Counted from the first letter of the stretch, positions 33,528 to 43,194 are shown. The stretch: DNA of 64,000 nucleotides from Jeongeupia chitinilytica (GCF_014652315.1 NZ_BMYO01000004.1:1-64000); one strand, 5' to 3'. The notes: generated by a model not told the origin, from the letters alone. Numbers and translations are program-made.

Positions 33528-34924
33528 GCACAGTCTGGATCATCGACGACGACCGCTCGATCCGCTGGGTCTTCGAAAAGGCACTGACGCGCGACGGCAT
33601 CGACCATGCGACGTTCAGCTCGGCGACCGAAGCCATCGACGCGTTGTCGCGCTCGACGCCAGCAGCCATCGTCAGCGACATCCGCATGCCCGGCGAGTCG
33701 GGGCTGACCTTCCTCGAGCGCGTCAAGGCCGCGCATCCCGGCCTGCCGGTCATCATCATGACCGCGCACTCGGACCTCGAGAGCGCGGTGTCGGCCTTCC
33801 AGGGCGGCGCCTTCGAGTACCTGCCCAAACCGTTCGACATCGATGCGGCGATCGCGCTGATCCGCCGCGCGATGCAGGAAGGCGAGCGCCAGCTCGGCGA
33901 CGATGCCGCACCGGTGAGCGCACCGGACATCCTCGGCCAGGCGCCGGCGATGCAGGACGTGTTCCGCGCGATCGGCCGGCTGAGCCAGTCGGCCGCCACG
34001 GTGCTGATCACCGGCGAATCGGGGTCGGGCAAGGAGCTCGTTGCCCGGGCGCTGCACCGGCACAGTCCGCGCGCAGCCAAACCGTTCATCGCGATCAACT
34101 CGGCAGCGATTCCGAAGGACCTGCTCGAATCCGAGCTGTTCGGCCATGAGCGTGGTGCATTCACCGGCGCCGACGCGCGCCGGACCGGCCGCTTCGAGCA
34201 GGCCGAGGGTGGCACGCTCTTCCTCGACGAAATCGGCGACATGCCGTTCGACCTGCAGACGCGGCTGCTGCGCGTGCTGTCGGACGGCTTCTTCTACCGC
34301 GTCGGCGGCCATTCGCCGATCAAGGCCAACGTCCGCGTCATCGCCGCGACGCACCAGAACCTCGAAACCCGGGTCAAGGAAGGCGGTTTCCGCGAGGACC
34401 TCTACCACCGGCTCAACGTGATCCGCTTGCGGCTGCCGCCACTGCGCGAACGGCGCGAGGACATCCCGCTGCTGGCACGCTATTTCCTCGGCCGTTCGGC
34501 CTCCGAGCTCGGCGTCGAGGCCAAGCGCCTTGCCGACGACGCGATGGCCCGGCTCGGGAGCTTTGCCTTCCCCGGCAACGTGCGCCAGCTCGAGAACCTC
34601 TGCCACTGGATCACCGTGATGGCACCGGGCGCCGTCGTCACCGTCAACGACCTGCCGCCCGAACTGTTCGACGGCGATGCCGACACCGAAGCGGCGGTCG
34701 GCGGCGACTGGCGCCGGCTGCTGGCGCAGGAAATCGCCTTGCGGCTGTCGCGTGGCGATGCACGTGTGCTCGACGACATCGTGCCGGCCTTCGAGCGCAC
34801 CGTCATCGTGCAGGCACTGACGCACACCGGCGGCAAACGCATCGAGGCCGCCGAGCTGCTCGGCTGGGGCCGCAACACGCTGACACGCAAGATCCAGGAA
34901 CTGGGAATGGAGGACGCGCTCTAG
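33524..34924 (+). CDS. glnG: Nitrogen-regulation response regulator NtrC
   Basis: A 466-residue sigma-54 activator. The receiver domain has Asp52 as phosphoacceptor (IVSDIRMPGESG); the AAA+ domain carries Walker A GESGSGKEL, the sigma-54 contact loop GAFTGA (ERGAFTGADARR) and Walker B TLFLDEIGDMP; the C-terminal Fis helix-turn-helix reads RIEAAELLGWGRNTLTRKIQEL. It starts with GTG overlapping the ntrB stop by 4 bases. Its likely targets include glnA through the enhancer at 26108. Confidence 0.96.
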   Translation: MSTVWIIDDDRSIRWVFEKALTRDGIDHATFSSATEAIDALSRSTPAAIVSDIRMPGESGLTFLERVKAAHPGLPVIIMTAHSDLESAVSAFQGGAFEYLPKPFDIDAAIALIRRAMQEGERQLGDDAAPVSAPDILGQAPAMQDVFRAIGRLSQSAATVLITGESGSGKELVARALHRHSPRAAKPFIAINSAAIPKDLLESELFGHERGAFTGADARRTGRFEQAEGGTLFLDEIGDMPFDLQTRLLRVLSDGFFYRVGGHSPIKANVRVIAATHQNLETRVKEGGFREDLYHRLNVIRLRLPPLRERREDIPLLARYFLGRSASELGVEAKRLADDAMARLGSFAFPGNVRQLENLCHWITVMAPGAVVTVNDLPPELFDGDADTEAAVGGDWRRLLAQEIALRLSRGDARVLDDIVPAFERTVIVQALTHTGGKRIEAAELLGWGRNTLTRKIQELGMEDAL

Positions 34925-34928
34925 CCGC

Positions 34929-35663
34929 TCAGCGGCGTTCGGCACCGATGAGCAACAGCATCGGCCGTTCGCGCTCTTCGGCCAGCGCCGGATGGGCGGC
35001 AATCTGCGCCTCGGTCGGCGCCCATTCGACCAGTTCGGTGATCGCGAAACCCTGCTGCCGCAGCAAGGCAAACCAGCTGCCGATGGTGCGGTGGTACTTG
35101 ATCACGCCGTCGGCCAGCCAGTTCGTCGTCCTCGGCCCTTCGACCGAATAGCCGTCAACTGGCCAGGTTTTCCTGCCGGCGGCGTCGGCGATCCAGCCCG
35201 GATTCGCCGCCGCCATGTAGACCGGGTGCTCGACCGAGAACACCAGCCGGCCGCCCGGGACGAGGGCACGCTGCAGCTTGGCGAGCAGCGCCGCGACGTC
35301 GTCGACGTAGTGAAGCGCGAGCGAGCTGTAGACGAGATCGATGCCCGCGTCGTCCAGTGCCAGCGTTTCGAGTGCACTGCGCCGGTAGCGGATCGCCATC
35401 GCCGCGCCGGTCATGCCGGTCGCCCGGGCCAGCATGTTTTCGGACACGTCGACGCCGAGCACTGCGGCCGCACCGTGCTCGCTCGCCCAGCGGCAGAACC
35501 AACCGAAGCCGCAGCCCAGATCGACGACCCGGCATCCCCGCAAGTCGGGCAGCAGCGCCTGCAGCGCGGGCCACTCCGGCGCACCGTCCAGCCCCTCCCG
35601 CGAGCGGCGCAACTGGCTGTAACCGGCGAAAAAGCCCGGATCGTCGTAGATGTTCTGCACCAT
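34929..35663 (-). CDS. Class I SAM-dependent methyltransferase
   Basis: A 244-residue methyltransferase. The SAM-binding motif I is VVDLGCGFGWFCRWASEHG, followed by VLGVDVSENMLARA, IDLVYSSLALHYV (motif post-II) and VPGGRLVFSVEHPVYMAAA. The start at 35663 has a GGAG site 7 bases before it, better than the longer frame to 35726. Its substrate is unknown. It converges with ntrC across 4 bases and lies downstream of the tal terminator on the same strand. Confidence 0.88.
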   Translation of the reverse strand: MVQNIYDDPGFFAGYSQLRRSREGLDGAPEWPALQALLPDLRGCRVVDLGCGFGWFCRWASEHGAAAVLGVDVSENMLARATGMTGAAMAIRYRRSALETLALDDAGIDLVYSSLALHYVDDVAALLAKLQRALVPGGRLVFSVEHPVYMAAANPGWIADAAGRKTWPVDGYSVEGPRTTNWLADGVIKYHRTIGSWFALLRQQGFAITELVEWAPTEAQIAAHPALAEERERPMLLLIGAERR

Positions 35664-35694
35664 GGTGCGACTCCGTTCGAAAGAGGTTCGGAAA

Positions 35695-35720
35695 GTAAAA
35701 AGCCAGCCCGAAGGCTGGCT
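35695..35720 (-). terminator. Rho-independent terminator after transaldolase
   Basis: AGCCAGCC and GGCTGGCT pair around a 4-base loop; on the minus strand the stem is followed by TTTTTAC. It lies 24 bases after the tal stop and before the methyltransferase start. Confidence 0.85.
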
Positions 35721-35743
35721 TTGCACGATGGTTCCCGAGGAGG

Positions 35744-36823
35744 TCAGGCGGTCAGAACGAGCAGCTTGTCGAAGGCTTCATCGAACAGCTTCAGGCCTTC
35801 GTTCTGCAGTTGCTCGCCAACGAGGTTGAAGTCGATGCCGAGCTTGCGCAGCGCGGCCAGCGTCTGCACCGCGTCATCGATCTTGGTGTCGAGACGGTCG
35901 GCGGCCACGCCGTGGTCGCGGAAGGCATCGAGCGTTGCATCCGGCACGGTGTTGACGGTTTCGGCGCCGATCAGCTCTTCGACATACAGCACGTCCGAGT
36001 AGGCCGGGTTCTTGGTACCGGTCGACGCCCACAGCAGGCGTTGCGGGTGAGCACCGAGGGCCTTGAGCTGTTCGAAACGGGTGCCGTGGAACAGCTGCTT
36101 GTAGTGCTGGTAGGCGACCTTGACGAAGGCGATCGCGCTCTTGCCGCGCAGTGCCAGCGCTTCCGGGCTGCCGATGGTTTCGAGCTGCTTGTCGAGCAGC
36201 ACGTCGACGCGCGACAGGAACACCGAGGCAACGGCCTGGACGTGGTCGACCGGCAGGCCGGCGGCCGCACGGGCTTCAAGGCCGCGGATGTAGGCGGTCA
36301 GCACGTCGTCGGTCTGCTTGAGGCTGAACATCAGCGTGATGTTGACGTTGATGCCGGCAGCGATCAGCTGTTCGAACGCCAGCACGCCGGCGTGGGTGGC
36401 CGGGACCTTGATCATGGCGTTCGGACGATTGATTGCGGCCCACAGGCGCTTGGCGGCCGCGATGGTGCCGAGCGCATCGTTGGCCAGATGCGGCGACACT
36501 TCGAGGCTGACGTAGCCGTCGAGGCCCTTGGAGTTGTCGTACAGCGGGCGGGTCAGGTCGCACGTGGCCTGGATGTCCGGCACCACCAGCGCTTCGTAGC
36601 GCTGTTCGGCGGTCAGGTCCTGCTTCTTCAGCTCGGCCAGGTCGCCGGTGTAGAGCGGGTCCGACGAGATCGACTTGTAGAAGATCGCCGGATTCGAAGT
36701 CACGCCAGCGATGCCGTCGTCGTCGATCAGTTTCTGCAGGGCGCCGGACTTCAGCAGGCCGCGGGACAGGTTGTCCAGCCAGATGCGTTGACCGAAGGGC
36801 TTGATGGCAGCGAGTTTGCTCAT
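35744..36823 (-). CDS. tal: Transaldolase
   Basis: A 359-residue enzyme of the pentose phosphate pathway that moves a dihydroxyacetone unit between sugar phosphates. The Schiff-base lysine is Lys139 in RPNAMIKVPATHAG; GVTSNPAIFYKSI and NITLMFSLKQ are conserved barrel motifs, and RLLWASTGTKNP is the late phosphate-binding motif. Length and motifs fit the longer TAL subfamily (about 360-370), not the short TalB type (317). An AGG site precedes the ATG. It is monocistronic with its own terminator. Confidence 0.96.
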   Translation of the reverse strand: MSKLAAIKPFGQRIWLDNLSRGLLKSGALQKLIDDDGIAGVTSNPAIFYKSISSDPLYTGDLAELKKQDLTAEQRYEALVVPDIQATCDLTRPLYDNSKGLDGYVSLEVSPHLANDALGTIAAAKRLWAAINRPNAMIKVPATHAGVLAFEQLIAAGINVNITLMFSLKQTDDVLTAYIRGLEARAAAGLPVDHVQAVASVFLSRVDVLLDKQLETIGSPEALALRGKSAIAFVKVAYQHYKQLFHGTRFEQLKALGAHPQRLLWASTGTKNPAYSDVLYVEELIGAETVNTVPDATLDAFRDHGVAADRLDTKIDDAVQTLAALRKLGIDFNLVGEQLQNEGLKLFDEAFDKLLVLTA

Positions 36824-37010
36824 GACGTGAACCTCATACGATGAAGGAAGGGCCGCCAGCGCCGGCGTCTGCCGGGGGTAGCGTCAGCAGGCATTATCTG
36901 ACAGCGGCATGGGATTAGACATTGCGCTGGGGCAAAGTGCCCGGATTGCGGGTGTCATTGATTGTGCCAGAAAACCACCGCAGCCGATCTAGGCAACAGA
37001 CCCGATCCGT

Positions 37011-38306
37011 TCAGACCTCGGCAAGCAGGCGCTGCATCGGGAAGCGCACGGCAAATTCGCTGCCCTGGCCGAGCCTGGACTGGATCGCCATCTGCGCCTG
37101 GTGGCGCTGCAGGATGTGCTTGACGATGGCCAGCCCGAGGCCGGTGCCGCCGGTCGCACGCGACCGGCCGCGGTCGACACGGTAAAAACGCTCGGTCAGC
37201 CGCGGCACATGCTCGGGCGCGATGCCGATGCCGGTATCCTGGACCGCAAACACCGGCTGGCCGCTTTCGATGCGCCAGTGCAGCGTGATCGTGCCGCCGT
37301 TCGGCGTATAGCGGATCGCGTTCGAGACGAGGTTGCCGAAGGCCGAGTGCAGCTCGTCGTGGTTGCCGATCAGCCGCGCCGGCACGATGGAGCCGATCGC
37401 CACAGTATGCCGGCCCTGCGACAGCCCTTCGGCCTCGACCGCCAGCAATCGCATCAGCTGCGGCACGTCGACCTCTTCCTCCTTCATCTGCATTCCGTTC
37501 TCGAGCCGCGAGAGCGTCAGCAGGTCGTCGACCAGGCGCTGCATCCGCTGCGTCTGGTCGTACATCAGTTCGAGATGCTTGTTGCGCGTCGCCGCGTCGA
37601 CATCGGGCATGTCGAGCATGGTCTCGATGAAGCCGCCGACCACGGTCAGCGGCGTGCGCAGTTCGTGCGAAACGTTGGCGATGAAATCCCGGTGGACGGT
37701 CTGGATGCGGTCGAGCTGGGTGATGTCGCGCGACAGCAGCAGCTTGCGGGTCGAGTCGAACGGCACCATCTGCACCGTCAGCACCTGGTCGACCGGCCGG
37801 GTCAGCCGCAGCATCAGCGGATGGGCAAAGTCCTGGCTGCGCAGGTAATCGCGCAGGCCGGGCTGACGGATGATGTTGGTGATCACCTGCCAGACGTCGG
37901 CGACGCGATCGATGCCCAGATGCTGGGTTGCCGCCTGATTGCACCATTCGATCCTGTCATGCTCGTCGAGGATCAGCACGCCGTCGGGCAGGGCCTCGCC
38001 GGCGCTGGTGAAGCGTTCGAGCGTCGCGGCCAGCCGCTCCTGCTGCTTCTTCTGCAGCCGCACCTGATCGTAGAGCTTGTCGAACAGGTCCTGCCACAGC
38101 AGGAAGCTCGCCGGTACGCGATCGACGTGCGGGTCCTGCATCCAGCGGTACAGCCGGCCGAGATTGTAGAGGTGGAACAGCGCCGAGCACGCCACGACGA
38201 CGAGGGCGAAAACCAGTCCCCACTCGGTGCCGGCAACGGCACCGATGAACAGCGCGATCAGCGCCACCGACAGGTAGTAAATCAGGGAACGCAGCCAGAG
38301 CATCAT
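37011..38306 (-). CDS. phoR: Phosphate-regulon sensor histidine kinase PhoR
   Basis: A 431-residue membrane kinase. Two N-terminal transmembrane helices (about residues 8-45) precede a PAS domain (LPDGVLILDEHDRIEWCNQAATQHLG), the phosphoacceptor His214 in FIANVSHELRTPLTVVGGF, and the ATPase motifs NLVSNAIRYTP, VQDTGIGIAPEHV and TGGTGLGLAIVKHI. I chose the ATG at 38306 by similarity to PhoR starts; a 16-residue longer frame to 38354 contains a run of seven G on the plus strand. It follows phoB on the same strand by 94 bases. Confidence 0.94.
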   Translation of the reverse strand: MMLWLRSLIYYLSVALIALFIGAVAGTEWGLVFALVVVACSALFHLYNLGRLYRWMQDPHVDRVPASFLLWQDLFDKLYDQVRLQKKQQERLAATLERFTSAGEALPDGVLILDEHDRIEWCNQAATQHLGIDRVADVWQVITNIIRQPGLRDYLRSQDFAHPLMLRLTRPVDQVLTVQMVPFDSTRKLLLSRDITQLDRIQTVHRDFIANVSHELRTPLTVVGGFIETMLDMPDVDAATRNKHLELMYDQTQRMQRLVDDLLTLSRLENGMQMKEEEVDVPQLMRLLAVEAEGLSQGRHTVAIGSIVPARLIGNHDELHSAFGNLVSNAIRYTPNGGTITLHWRIESGQPVFAVQDTGIGIAPEHVPRLTERFYRVDRGRSRATGGTGLGLAIVKHILQRHQAQMAIQSRLGQGSEFAVRFPMQRLLAEV

Positions 38307-38400
38307 GTTCAGCGCCAAGCGCGTCTCGCAGGGGGATGGGGGGGATTGTGGCATCGCTGCGTGGCAGCGGCGATGCCAAATCGTTACGGCAATGTTAAAT

Positions 38401-39090
38401 CTATTGTTGCGCCGAGAAGCGGTAGCCGGTACCGCGCACCGTCTGGATCAGTGCATCGAAGCCCGACGACTCGAGTGCCGAACGCAGCCGGCGGATGTGC
38501 ACGTCGACGGTACGCTCCTCGACGAACACGTGATCGCCCCAGACCTGATCGAGCAGCTGCGCTCGCGAATGCACGCGTTCGGCGTGGGTCATGAAGAAAT
38601 GCAGCAGACGGAATTCGGTCGGGCCGAGATCAAGCGGCTGGCCATGGCCGGTCACGCGGTGCGTGGTCGGGTCGAGCCGCAGTCCCTGCACCTCGACGAC
38701 GTCGTCGGTCACCTGCGGCGAACGGCGGCGCAGCACCGCCTTGATCCGCGCCTGCAGCTCGCGCGGGCTGAACGGCTTGGTGATGTAGTCGTCGGCGCCG
38801 GTTTCCAGCCCGACGATCTTGTCCTGTTCGTCCGAGCGTGCGGTCAGCATGATCAGCGGGATCGTCTTGGTACGCTCTTCGGCGCGCAGCTTCCGGGCGA
38901 AATCGATGCCCGACATGCCCGGCAGCATCCAGTCGAGCAGGATCAGGTCGGGCAGCGCATTGCGCACGATGCCCATCGCCCCCTCGACCGAATCGGCACG
39001 CATCACGTGGTGGCCGGCCTGGGTCAGATTGAAGGCAATCAGCTCCTGGATGGCGGGTTCGTCTTCGACGAGCAGGATATTCGCAGGCAT
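38401..39090 (-). CDS. phoB: Phosphate-regulon response regulator PhoB
   Basis: A 229-residue OmpR-family regulator, exactly the usual length. The receiver domain has Asp53 (LILLDWMLPGMSG), Thr in LTARSDEQDKI and Lys in DDYITKPFSPRELQ; the winged-helix domain ends with SALESSGFDALIQTVRGTGYRFS. It activates phosphate-uptake genes when phosphate is low. The start is the ATG at 39090 (MPANILLVEDEPAIQ), six codons inside the longer frame. No clear Pho box was found in its upstream region. Confidence 0.96.
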   Translation of the reverse strand: MPANILLVEDEPAIQELIAFNLTQAGHHVMRADSVEGAMGIVRNALPDLILLDWMLPGMSGIDFARKLRAEERTKTIPLIMLTARSDEQDKIVGLETGADDYITKPFSPRELQARIKAVLRRRSPQVTDDVVEVQGLRLDPTTHRVTGHGQPLDLGPTEFRLLHFFMTHAERVHSRAQLLDQVWGDHVFVEERTVDVHIRRLRSALESSGFDALIQTVRGTGYRFSAQQ

Positions 39091-39256
39091 GATTAATTCC
39101 CGTGGCATTTCGTGGTTTGTGGCGAGCGTAATGCCTTCATGTGAATTTAATATTACAAGTTCGCAAGTGCTGACGCATTGTGCAAGGCGCTTCGGGCGCG
39201 ACGCCCGTCACCGGCTCGCGGTATCATGACGGCCTGTTCCCAAAGGCCCTTGCCCC

Positions 39257-39652
39257 ATGGCCGGACTCCAAGCCCACACGCCGCAACCGACAGCCCTGAC
39301 CCTGCATCAGGGGACCCGCCTGCTCGACATCGCCTTCGACGACGGCTCGTCGTTTTCGCTGCCGTGCGAATACCTGCGCGTCTACAGCCCCTCGGCCGAA
39401 GTGCGCGGCCACGGCAAGCCGGTGCTCCAAGTCGGCAAGCGCAACGTCAACATCGTCGCGATCGAGCCGGTCGGCAACTACGCGGTCAAGCTGGTGTTCG
39501 ACGACGGCCACGACACCGGCCTGTACTCGTGGGACTGGCTGTTCGAACTCGGCCGCGACCGGGCCCGCTTGTGGCAGGACTATCTCGACCAGCTCGCGGC
39601 CGGCGGTGCCAGCCGTGACCCGGCGAGCGCCAGCGGTGATCCGCAAGATTGA
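39257..39652 (+). CDS. DUF971 domain protein
   Basis: A 131-residue protein of the DUF971 / gamma-butyrobetaine-hydroxylase N-terminal-like family: LDIAFDDGSSFSLPCEYLRVYSPSAEV, then VNIVAIEPVGNYAVKLVFDDGHDTGLYSWDWLFEL are the signature blocks. Family members often lie next to ubiE or iron-sulfur genes in betaproteobacteria, as here, 22 bases before ubiE; the function is unknown. The tail after residue 115 is a short Asp/Ser/Ala stretch. Confidence 0.92.
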   Translation: MAGLQAHTPQPTALTLHQGTRLLDIAFDDGSSFSLPCEYLRVYSPSAEVRGHGKPVLQVGKRNVNIVAIEPVGNYAVKLVFDDGHDTGLYSWDWLFELGRDRARLWQDYLDQLAAGGASRDPASASGDPQD

Positions 39653-39674
39653 ATACTGAATACCGGGTGATTGA

Positions 39675-40412
39675 ATGACTGAACAGCAAACGCATTTCGG
39701 CTACAAGACCGTCAACGAATCGGACAAGGCCCAGAAGGTCGCCGAGGTCTTTCATTCGGTGGCACAGAAGTACGACGTGATGAACGACCTGATGAGCGCC
39801 GGCCTGCACCGCGCCTGGAAGTTCTTCACGATCGAGACCAGCGGCGCGCGCCCCGGCAACAAGGTGCTCGACATCGCCGGCGGCACCGGCGACCTCAGCA
39901 AGGCCTTCGCGAAGAAGGTCGGCAAGACGGGGCAGGTCTGGCTCACCGACATCAACAGCTCGATGCTCGGTGTCGGCCGCGACCGGCTGCTCGATGCCGG
40001 CTTCGCCGTGCCGGCCGCCCAGTGCGACGCCGAAAAACTGCCCTTCCCGGACAACTATTTCGACATCGTTTCGGTCGCTTTCGGCCTGCGGAACATGACG
40101 CACAAGGACAAGGCACTGGCCGAGATGCACCGCGTGCTCAAGCCGGGCGGCCGGCTGCTGGTGCTCGAATTCTCCAAGGTCTGGGCGCCGGTCACGCCGG
40201 TGTACGACCTGTATTCGTTCAAGCTGCTGCCGCTGATGGGCAAGCTGATCACCAACGACGCCGACTCCTACCGGTATCTGGCCGAGTCGATCCGCATGCA
40301 TCCGGACCAGGAAACCCTGAAGACGCTGATGCAGGACGTCGGCTTCGGCCGGGTCGAGTACCACAACATGAGCGCCGGCATCGTCGCGCTGCACAAGGGC
40401 TACAAGTTCTGA
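39675..40412 (+). CDS. ubiE: Demethylmenaquinone/2-methoxy-benzoquinol methyltransferase UbiE
   Basis: A 245-residue C-methyltransferase of ubiquinone (and menaquinone) synthesis. SAM motifs are VLDIAGGTGDLSKAFAKK, TDINSSMLGVGRDRLLDAG and FDIVSVAFGLRNMTHKDKAL; MNDLMSAGLHRAWKFF is the UbiE signature, and MSAGIVALHKGYKF the C-terminal hallmark. Its stop overlaps ubiJ (TGATG). First of a ubiE-ubiJ-ubiB block as in Escherichia coli. Confidence 0.97.
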   Translation: MTEQQTHFGYKTVNESDKAQKVAEVFHSVAQKYDVMNDLMSAGLHRAWKFFTIETSGARPGNKVLDIAGGTGDLSKAFAKKVGKTGQVWLTDINSSMLGVGRDRLLDAGFAVPAAQCDAEKLPFPDNYFDIVSVAFGLRNMTHKDKALAEMHRVLKPGGRLLVLEFSKVWAPVTPVYDLYSFKLLPLMGKLITNDADSYRYLAESIRMHPDQETLKTLMQDVGFGRVEYHNMSAGIVALHKGYKF

Positions 40413-40975
40413 TGCTGTCCGGCCTGCTCAACCGCCTGTTCGATCGCGACGCTGCGGCCCGCGCCGAACTCGCGCGTTTCGACGGCCGGATCGTCAGGCT
40501 GGTGTTTCCGGCCATCTCGGCCACGCTGCAGATCGAAGCCGGCCGTTTCGTCGCCAGCGACGCGGCGCCCGAAGCGACGCTGACCTTGGGCCTGCGCTTT
40601 TTCGCCACGCTGCCGTTCGACCGTACCGGCGCGCAACGCCAGCTGCAGCTCGACGGTGATGCACAGCTCGCCGCCGGCATCGGCCGCGCGCTCGGGCAGG
40701 TGCGCTGGGAGCTGGCCGACTCGCTGTCGTCCTTCGTCGGCGACGTCGCCGCACAACGGCTGGTCTGGCTGGCCGGCAAGGTTGGTGGCGTGCCCGGCGC
40801 CATCGGCGCACGCATGGCAGCGCATCTGATCGAATACTGGCGCGACGAGGCCCCGCTGCTGGCGCACAGGCTCGAAGCCCAGCGCCACTTCACCGCGGTC
40901 GACACACTGCGCGACGACCTCGCTCGGCTGGAAAAACGCCTCGCCCTGCTCGACCAGAAACTCGCCGGGAAATAA
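40412..40975 (+). CDS. ubiJ: Ubiquinone synthesis accessory factor UbiJ
   Basis: A 187-residue SCP2-like protein that scaffolds the ubiquinone-synthesis complex with UbiK in E. coli. The lipid-binding SCP2 domain is seen in IVRLVFPAISATLQIEAGRF and DAQLAAGIGRALGQVRWELADSLSSFVGD; a C-terminal coiled coil (TLRDDLARLEKRLALLDQKLAGK) is the usual UbiK-binding part. It overlaps ubiE by one base at the start and ubiB by one at the end (TAATG), a tightly coupled block. Confidence 0.9.
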   Translation: MLSGLLNRLFDRDAAARAELARFDGRIVRLVFPAISATLQIEAGRFVASDAAPEATLTLGLRFFATLPFDRTGAQRQLQLDGDAQLAAGIGRALGQVRWELADSLSSFVGDVAAQRLVWLAGKVGGVPGAIGARMAAHLIEYWRDEAPLLAHRLEAQRHFTAVDTLRDDLARLEKRLALLDQKLAGK

Positions 40976-42489
40976 TGCGCCTGCTCCGTCTGTTCAAGAT
41001 CGCCCGGGTCGTCCTTCAGTACGGACTCGACGAATTCCTGCTCGGCCACGAGCGCGTCCACGGTCTGCGCAAGCTGATCAACGGCATCTGCTTCTGGCGC
41101 AAGCTCGACCAGCCCCGCGGTGAACGGCTGCGACTGGCGCTCGAGGACCTCGGGCCGATCTTCGTCAAGTTCGGTCAGGTGCTCTCGACGCGCCGCGACC
41201 TGCTGCCGACCGACCTCGCCGACGAACTCGCGCTGCTGCAGGACCGGGTGCCGCCGTTCTCCGGCGACACCGCCGTTGCGGTGATCGAGGCCGGCCTCGG
41301 CCAGCCGCTGACGGCCCTTTACGCCGAATTCGACCGCACGCCGGTCGCCAGTGCGTCGATTGCCCAGGTCCACCGGGCCACGCTGCCCAACGGCCGCGCG
41401 GTGGCGGTCAAGGTGCTGCGGCCCGACATCCTGCCGGTGATCGAGTCCGATCTGGCACTGATGCGGGTGATGGCCGGGCTGGTCGAGCGGCTGTTCGCCG
41501 ACGGCAAGCGGCTGCGTCCGCGCGAAGTCGTCGCCGAATTCGACAAGTACCTGCACGACGAGCTCGACCTGATGATCGAGGCCGGCAATGCCAGCCAGCT
41601 GCGGCGCAACTTCACCGGTTCGACCCAGCTGATCGTGCCCGAGGTGTTCTACGACTGGACCTGCCGCGACGTACTGACGCTCGAATGGATGGACGGCACG
41701 CCGATCAGCCAGATCGACACCTTGCGCGCGAACGGCATCGACCTGAAGAAACTCGGCCGCTACGGCGTCGAGATCTTCTTCACCCAAGTGTTCCGCGACG
41801 GTTTTTTCCACGCCGACATGCACCCGGGCAACATCTTCGTCGCCGCCGACAACCGCTACATCGCGCTCGATTTCGGCATCGTCGGCAACCTGTCCGACGT
41901 CGACAAACAGTATCTGGCGATCAACTTCCTCGCCTTTTTCAACCGCGATTACCGCCGTGTCGCCAGCGCCCACATCGAATCGGGCTGGGTACCGAAGGAA
42001 ACGCGGGTCGAGGAACTCGAAGCCGCGGTACGGACCGTGTGCGAGCCGATTTTCGACAAGCCGATTTCGCAGATTTCGTTCGGCCAGGTCCTGCTGCGCC
42101 TGTTCGAAACCAGCCGGCGCTTCAACGTCGAGATCCAGCCGCAACTGGTGCTGCTGCAGAAGACGCTGCTCAACATCGAGGGACTCGGCCGCCAGCTCGA
42201 CCCCGACCTCGACCTGTGGGACACCGCCAAGCCCTTCCTCGAGCGCTGGATGAACGAGCAGATCGGCTGGCGCGCGCTGGTACGCAACCTGAAGCACGAG
42301 GCGCCGCAGTGGGCGGCGATGCTGCCGACGCTGCCGCGCAAGCTGAACGAGCTCGCCAGCGCCAACCACGTCGAACTGATAGTGACCGGCTATCAGGGGC
42401 TGATGTGGGAACAGAAAAAGCGCAACTGGCTGCTGGGTACGATTGCAGCCTTGCTCGGCGGCCTGCTGCTCACGCTCTGGCTGCACTGA
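40975..42489 (+). CDS. ubiB: ABC1-family atypical kinase UbiB
   Basis: A 504-residue ABC1/ADCK-family protein needed for ubiquinone synthesis. The kinase-like core has the N-terminal KxGQ extension (FVKFGQVLSTRRDLLP), the Ala-rich nucleotide loop ASASIAQVHRA, VAVKVLRP, and DGFFHADMHPGNIFV with LDFGIVG. Two hydrophobic helices at the C-terminus (about 470-504) anchor it in the inner membrane. It follows ubiJ with TAATG overlap. Confidence 0.95.
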   Translation: MRLLRLFKIARVVLQYGLDEFLLGHERVHGLRKLINGICFWRKLDQPRGERLRLALEDLGPIFVKFGQVLSTRRDLLPTDLADELALLQDRVPPFSGDTAVAVIEAGLGQPLTALYAEFDRTPVASASIAQVHRATLPNGRAVAVKVLRPDILPVIESDLALMRVMAGLVERLFADGKRLRPREVVAEFDKYLHDELDLMIEAGNASQLRRNFTGSTQLIVPEVFYDWTCRDVLTLEWMDGTPISQIDTLRANGIDLKKLGRYGVEIFFTQVFRDGFFHADMHPGNIFVAADNRYIALDFGIVGNLSDVDKQYLAINFLAFFNRDYRRVASAHIESGWVPKETRVEELEAAVRTVCEPIFDKPISQISFGQVLLRLFETSRRFNVEIQPQLVLLQKTLLNIEGLGRQLDPDLDLWDTAKPFLERWMNEQIGWRALVRNLKHEAPQWAAMLPTLPRKLNELASANHVELIVTGYQGLMWEQKKRNWLLGTIAALLGGLLLTLWLH

Positions 42490-42516
42490 TCCGATTCATC
42501 CGACCCGCGGTCTTCC

Positions 42517-43194
42517 ATGATCAAACGCAGTTTCAAGTCCATCCTGACCACCTGGTTTGCCGGCCTGCTGGCCCTGCTGCCGCTGGCGCTGACGCTGGCG
42601 CTGATCGGCTGGGTCGTCAGTCTGCTGAACCGCTTCATCGGTCCGGGCAGCGTGGTCGGCAAGCTGTTCGCCGCGCTGGGGCAGCCGCTGGTCGACAACC
42701 CCATCCTCGCCTACCTGCTCGGCACGCTGCTGCTGATCGCTGCAATCTATCCGCTCGGCCTTGCCGTGCAGTCCGGCTTGAAGAAACCGCTGGCCAAGCT
42801 GGTCGACCTCACGCTCAGGCGGATTCCGCTGTTCGGCAGCCTCTACAATCTGGCCGACCGCTTTGTCGCCCTGCTCGACCAGAAACAGGAGGCCGACATC
42901 GGGGCCATGAGCCCGGTCTGGTGCTTCTTTGGCGGTGACGGCGTCGCGGTACTGGCGCTGATGCCGAATCCGGAGCCGGTCGACCTCGATGGCCGGCTCT
43001 ATCACGCGGTGCTGGTACCGACGGCGCCGGTGCCGATCGGCGGGGGCCTGCTGTACGTCCCGGCCGACTGGATCCGTCCGGCCAGTATCGGCGTCGACAA
43101 GCTCACCAGTGTCTACGTCTCGATGGGCATCACCCCGCCACCGATGCTGCGCAGCGGCAAGGCGGTCCTCGGCGGAACCGCCCGCCTCGGCTGA
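42517..43194 (+). CDS. DUF502 inner-membrane protein
   Basis: A 225-residue membrane protein of the DUF502 family, recognised from KSILTTWFAGLLALLPLALTLALIGW, then KPLAKLVDLTLRRIPLFGSLYNLADRFVA and VYVSMGITPP. Two transmembrane helices (about 8-32 and 65-88) are followed by a soluble C-terminal domain. The family has no assigned function and is often found beside aspS or ubiquinone genes in betaproteobacteria. It starts 27 bases after ubiB. Confidence 0.9.
   Translation: MIKRSFKSILTTWFAGLLALLPLALTLALIGWVVSLLNRFIGPGSVVGKLFAALGQPLVDNPILAYLLGTLLLIAAIYPLGLAVQSGLKKPLAKLVDLTLRRIPLFGSLYNLADRFVALLDQKQEADIGAMSPVWCFFGGDGVAVLALMPNPEPVDLDGRLYHAVLVPTAPVPIGGGLLYVPADWIRPASIGVDKLTSVYVSMGITPPPMLRSGKAVLGGTARLG

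Noticed and set aside
39091..39256. Pho box upstream of phoB
   Set aside because: I looked for CTGTCAT-type direct repeats; the AT-rich stretch around 39140-39170 does not match well enough to claim one.
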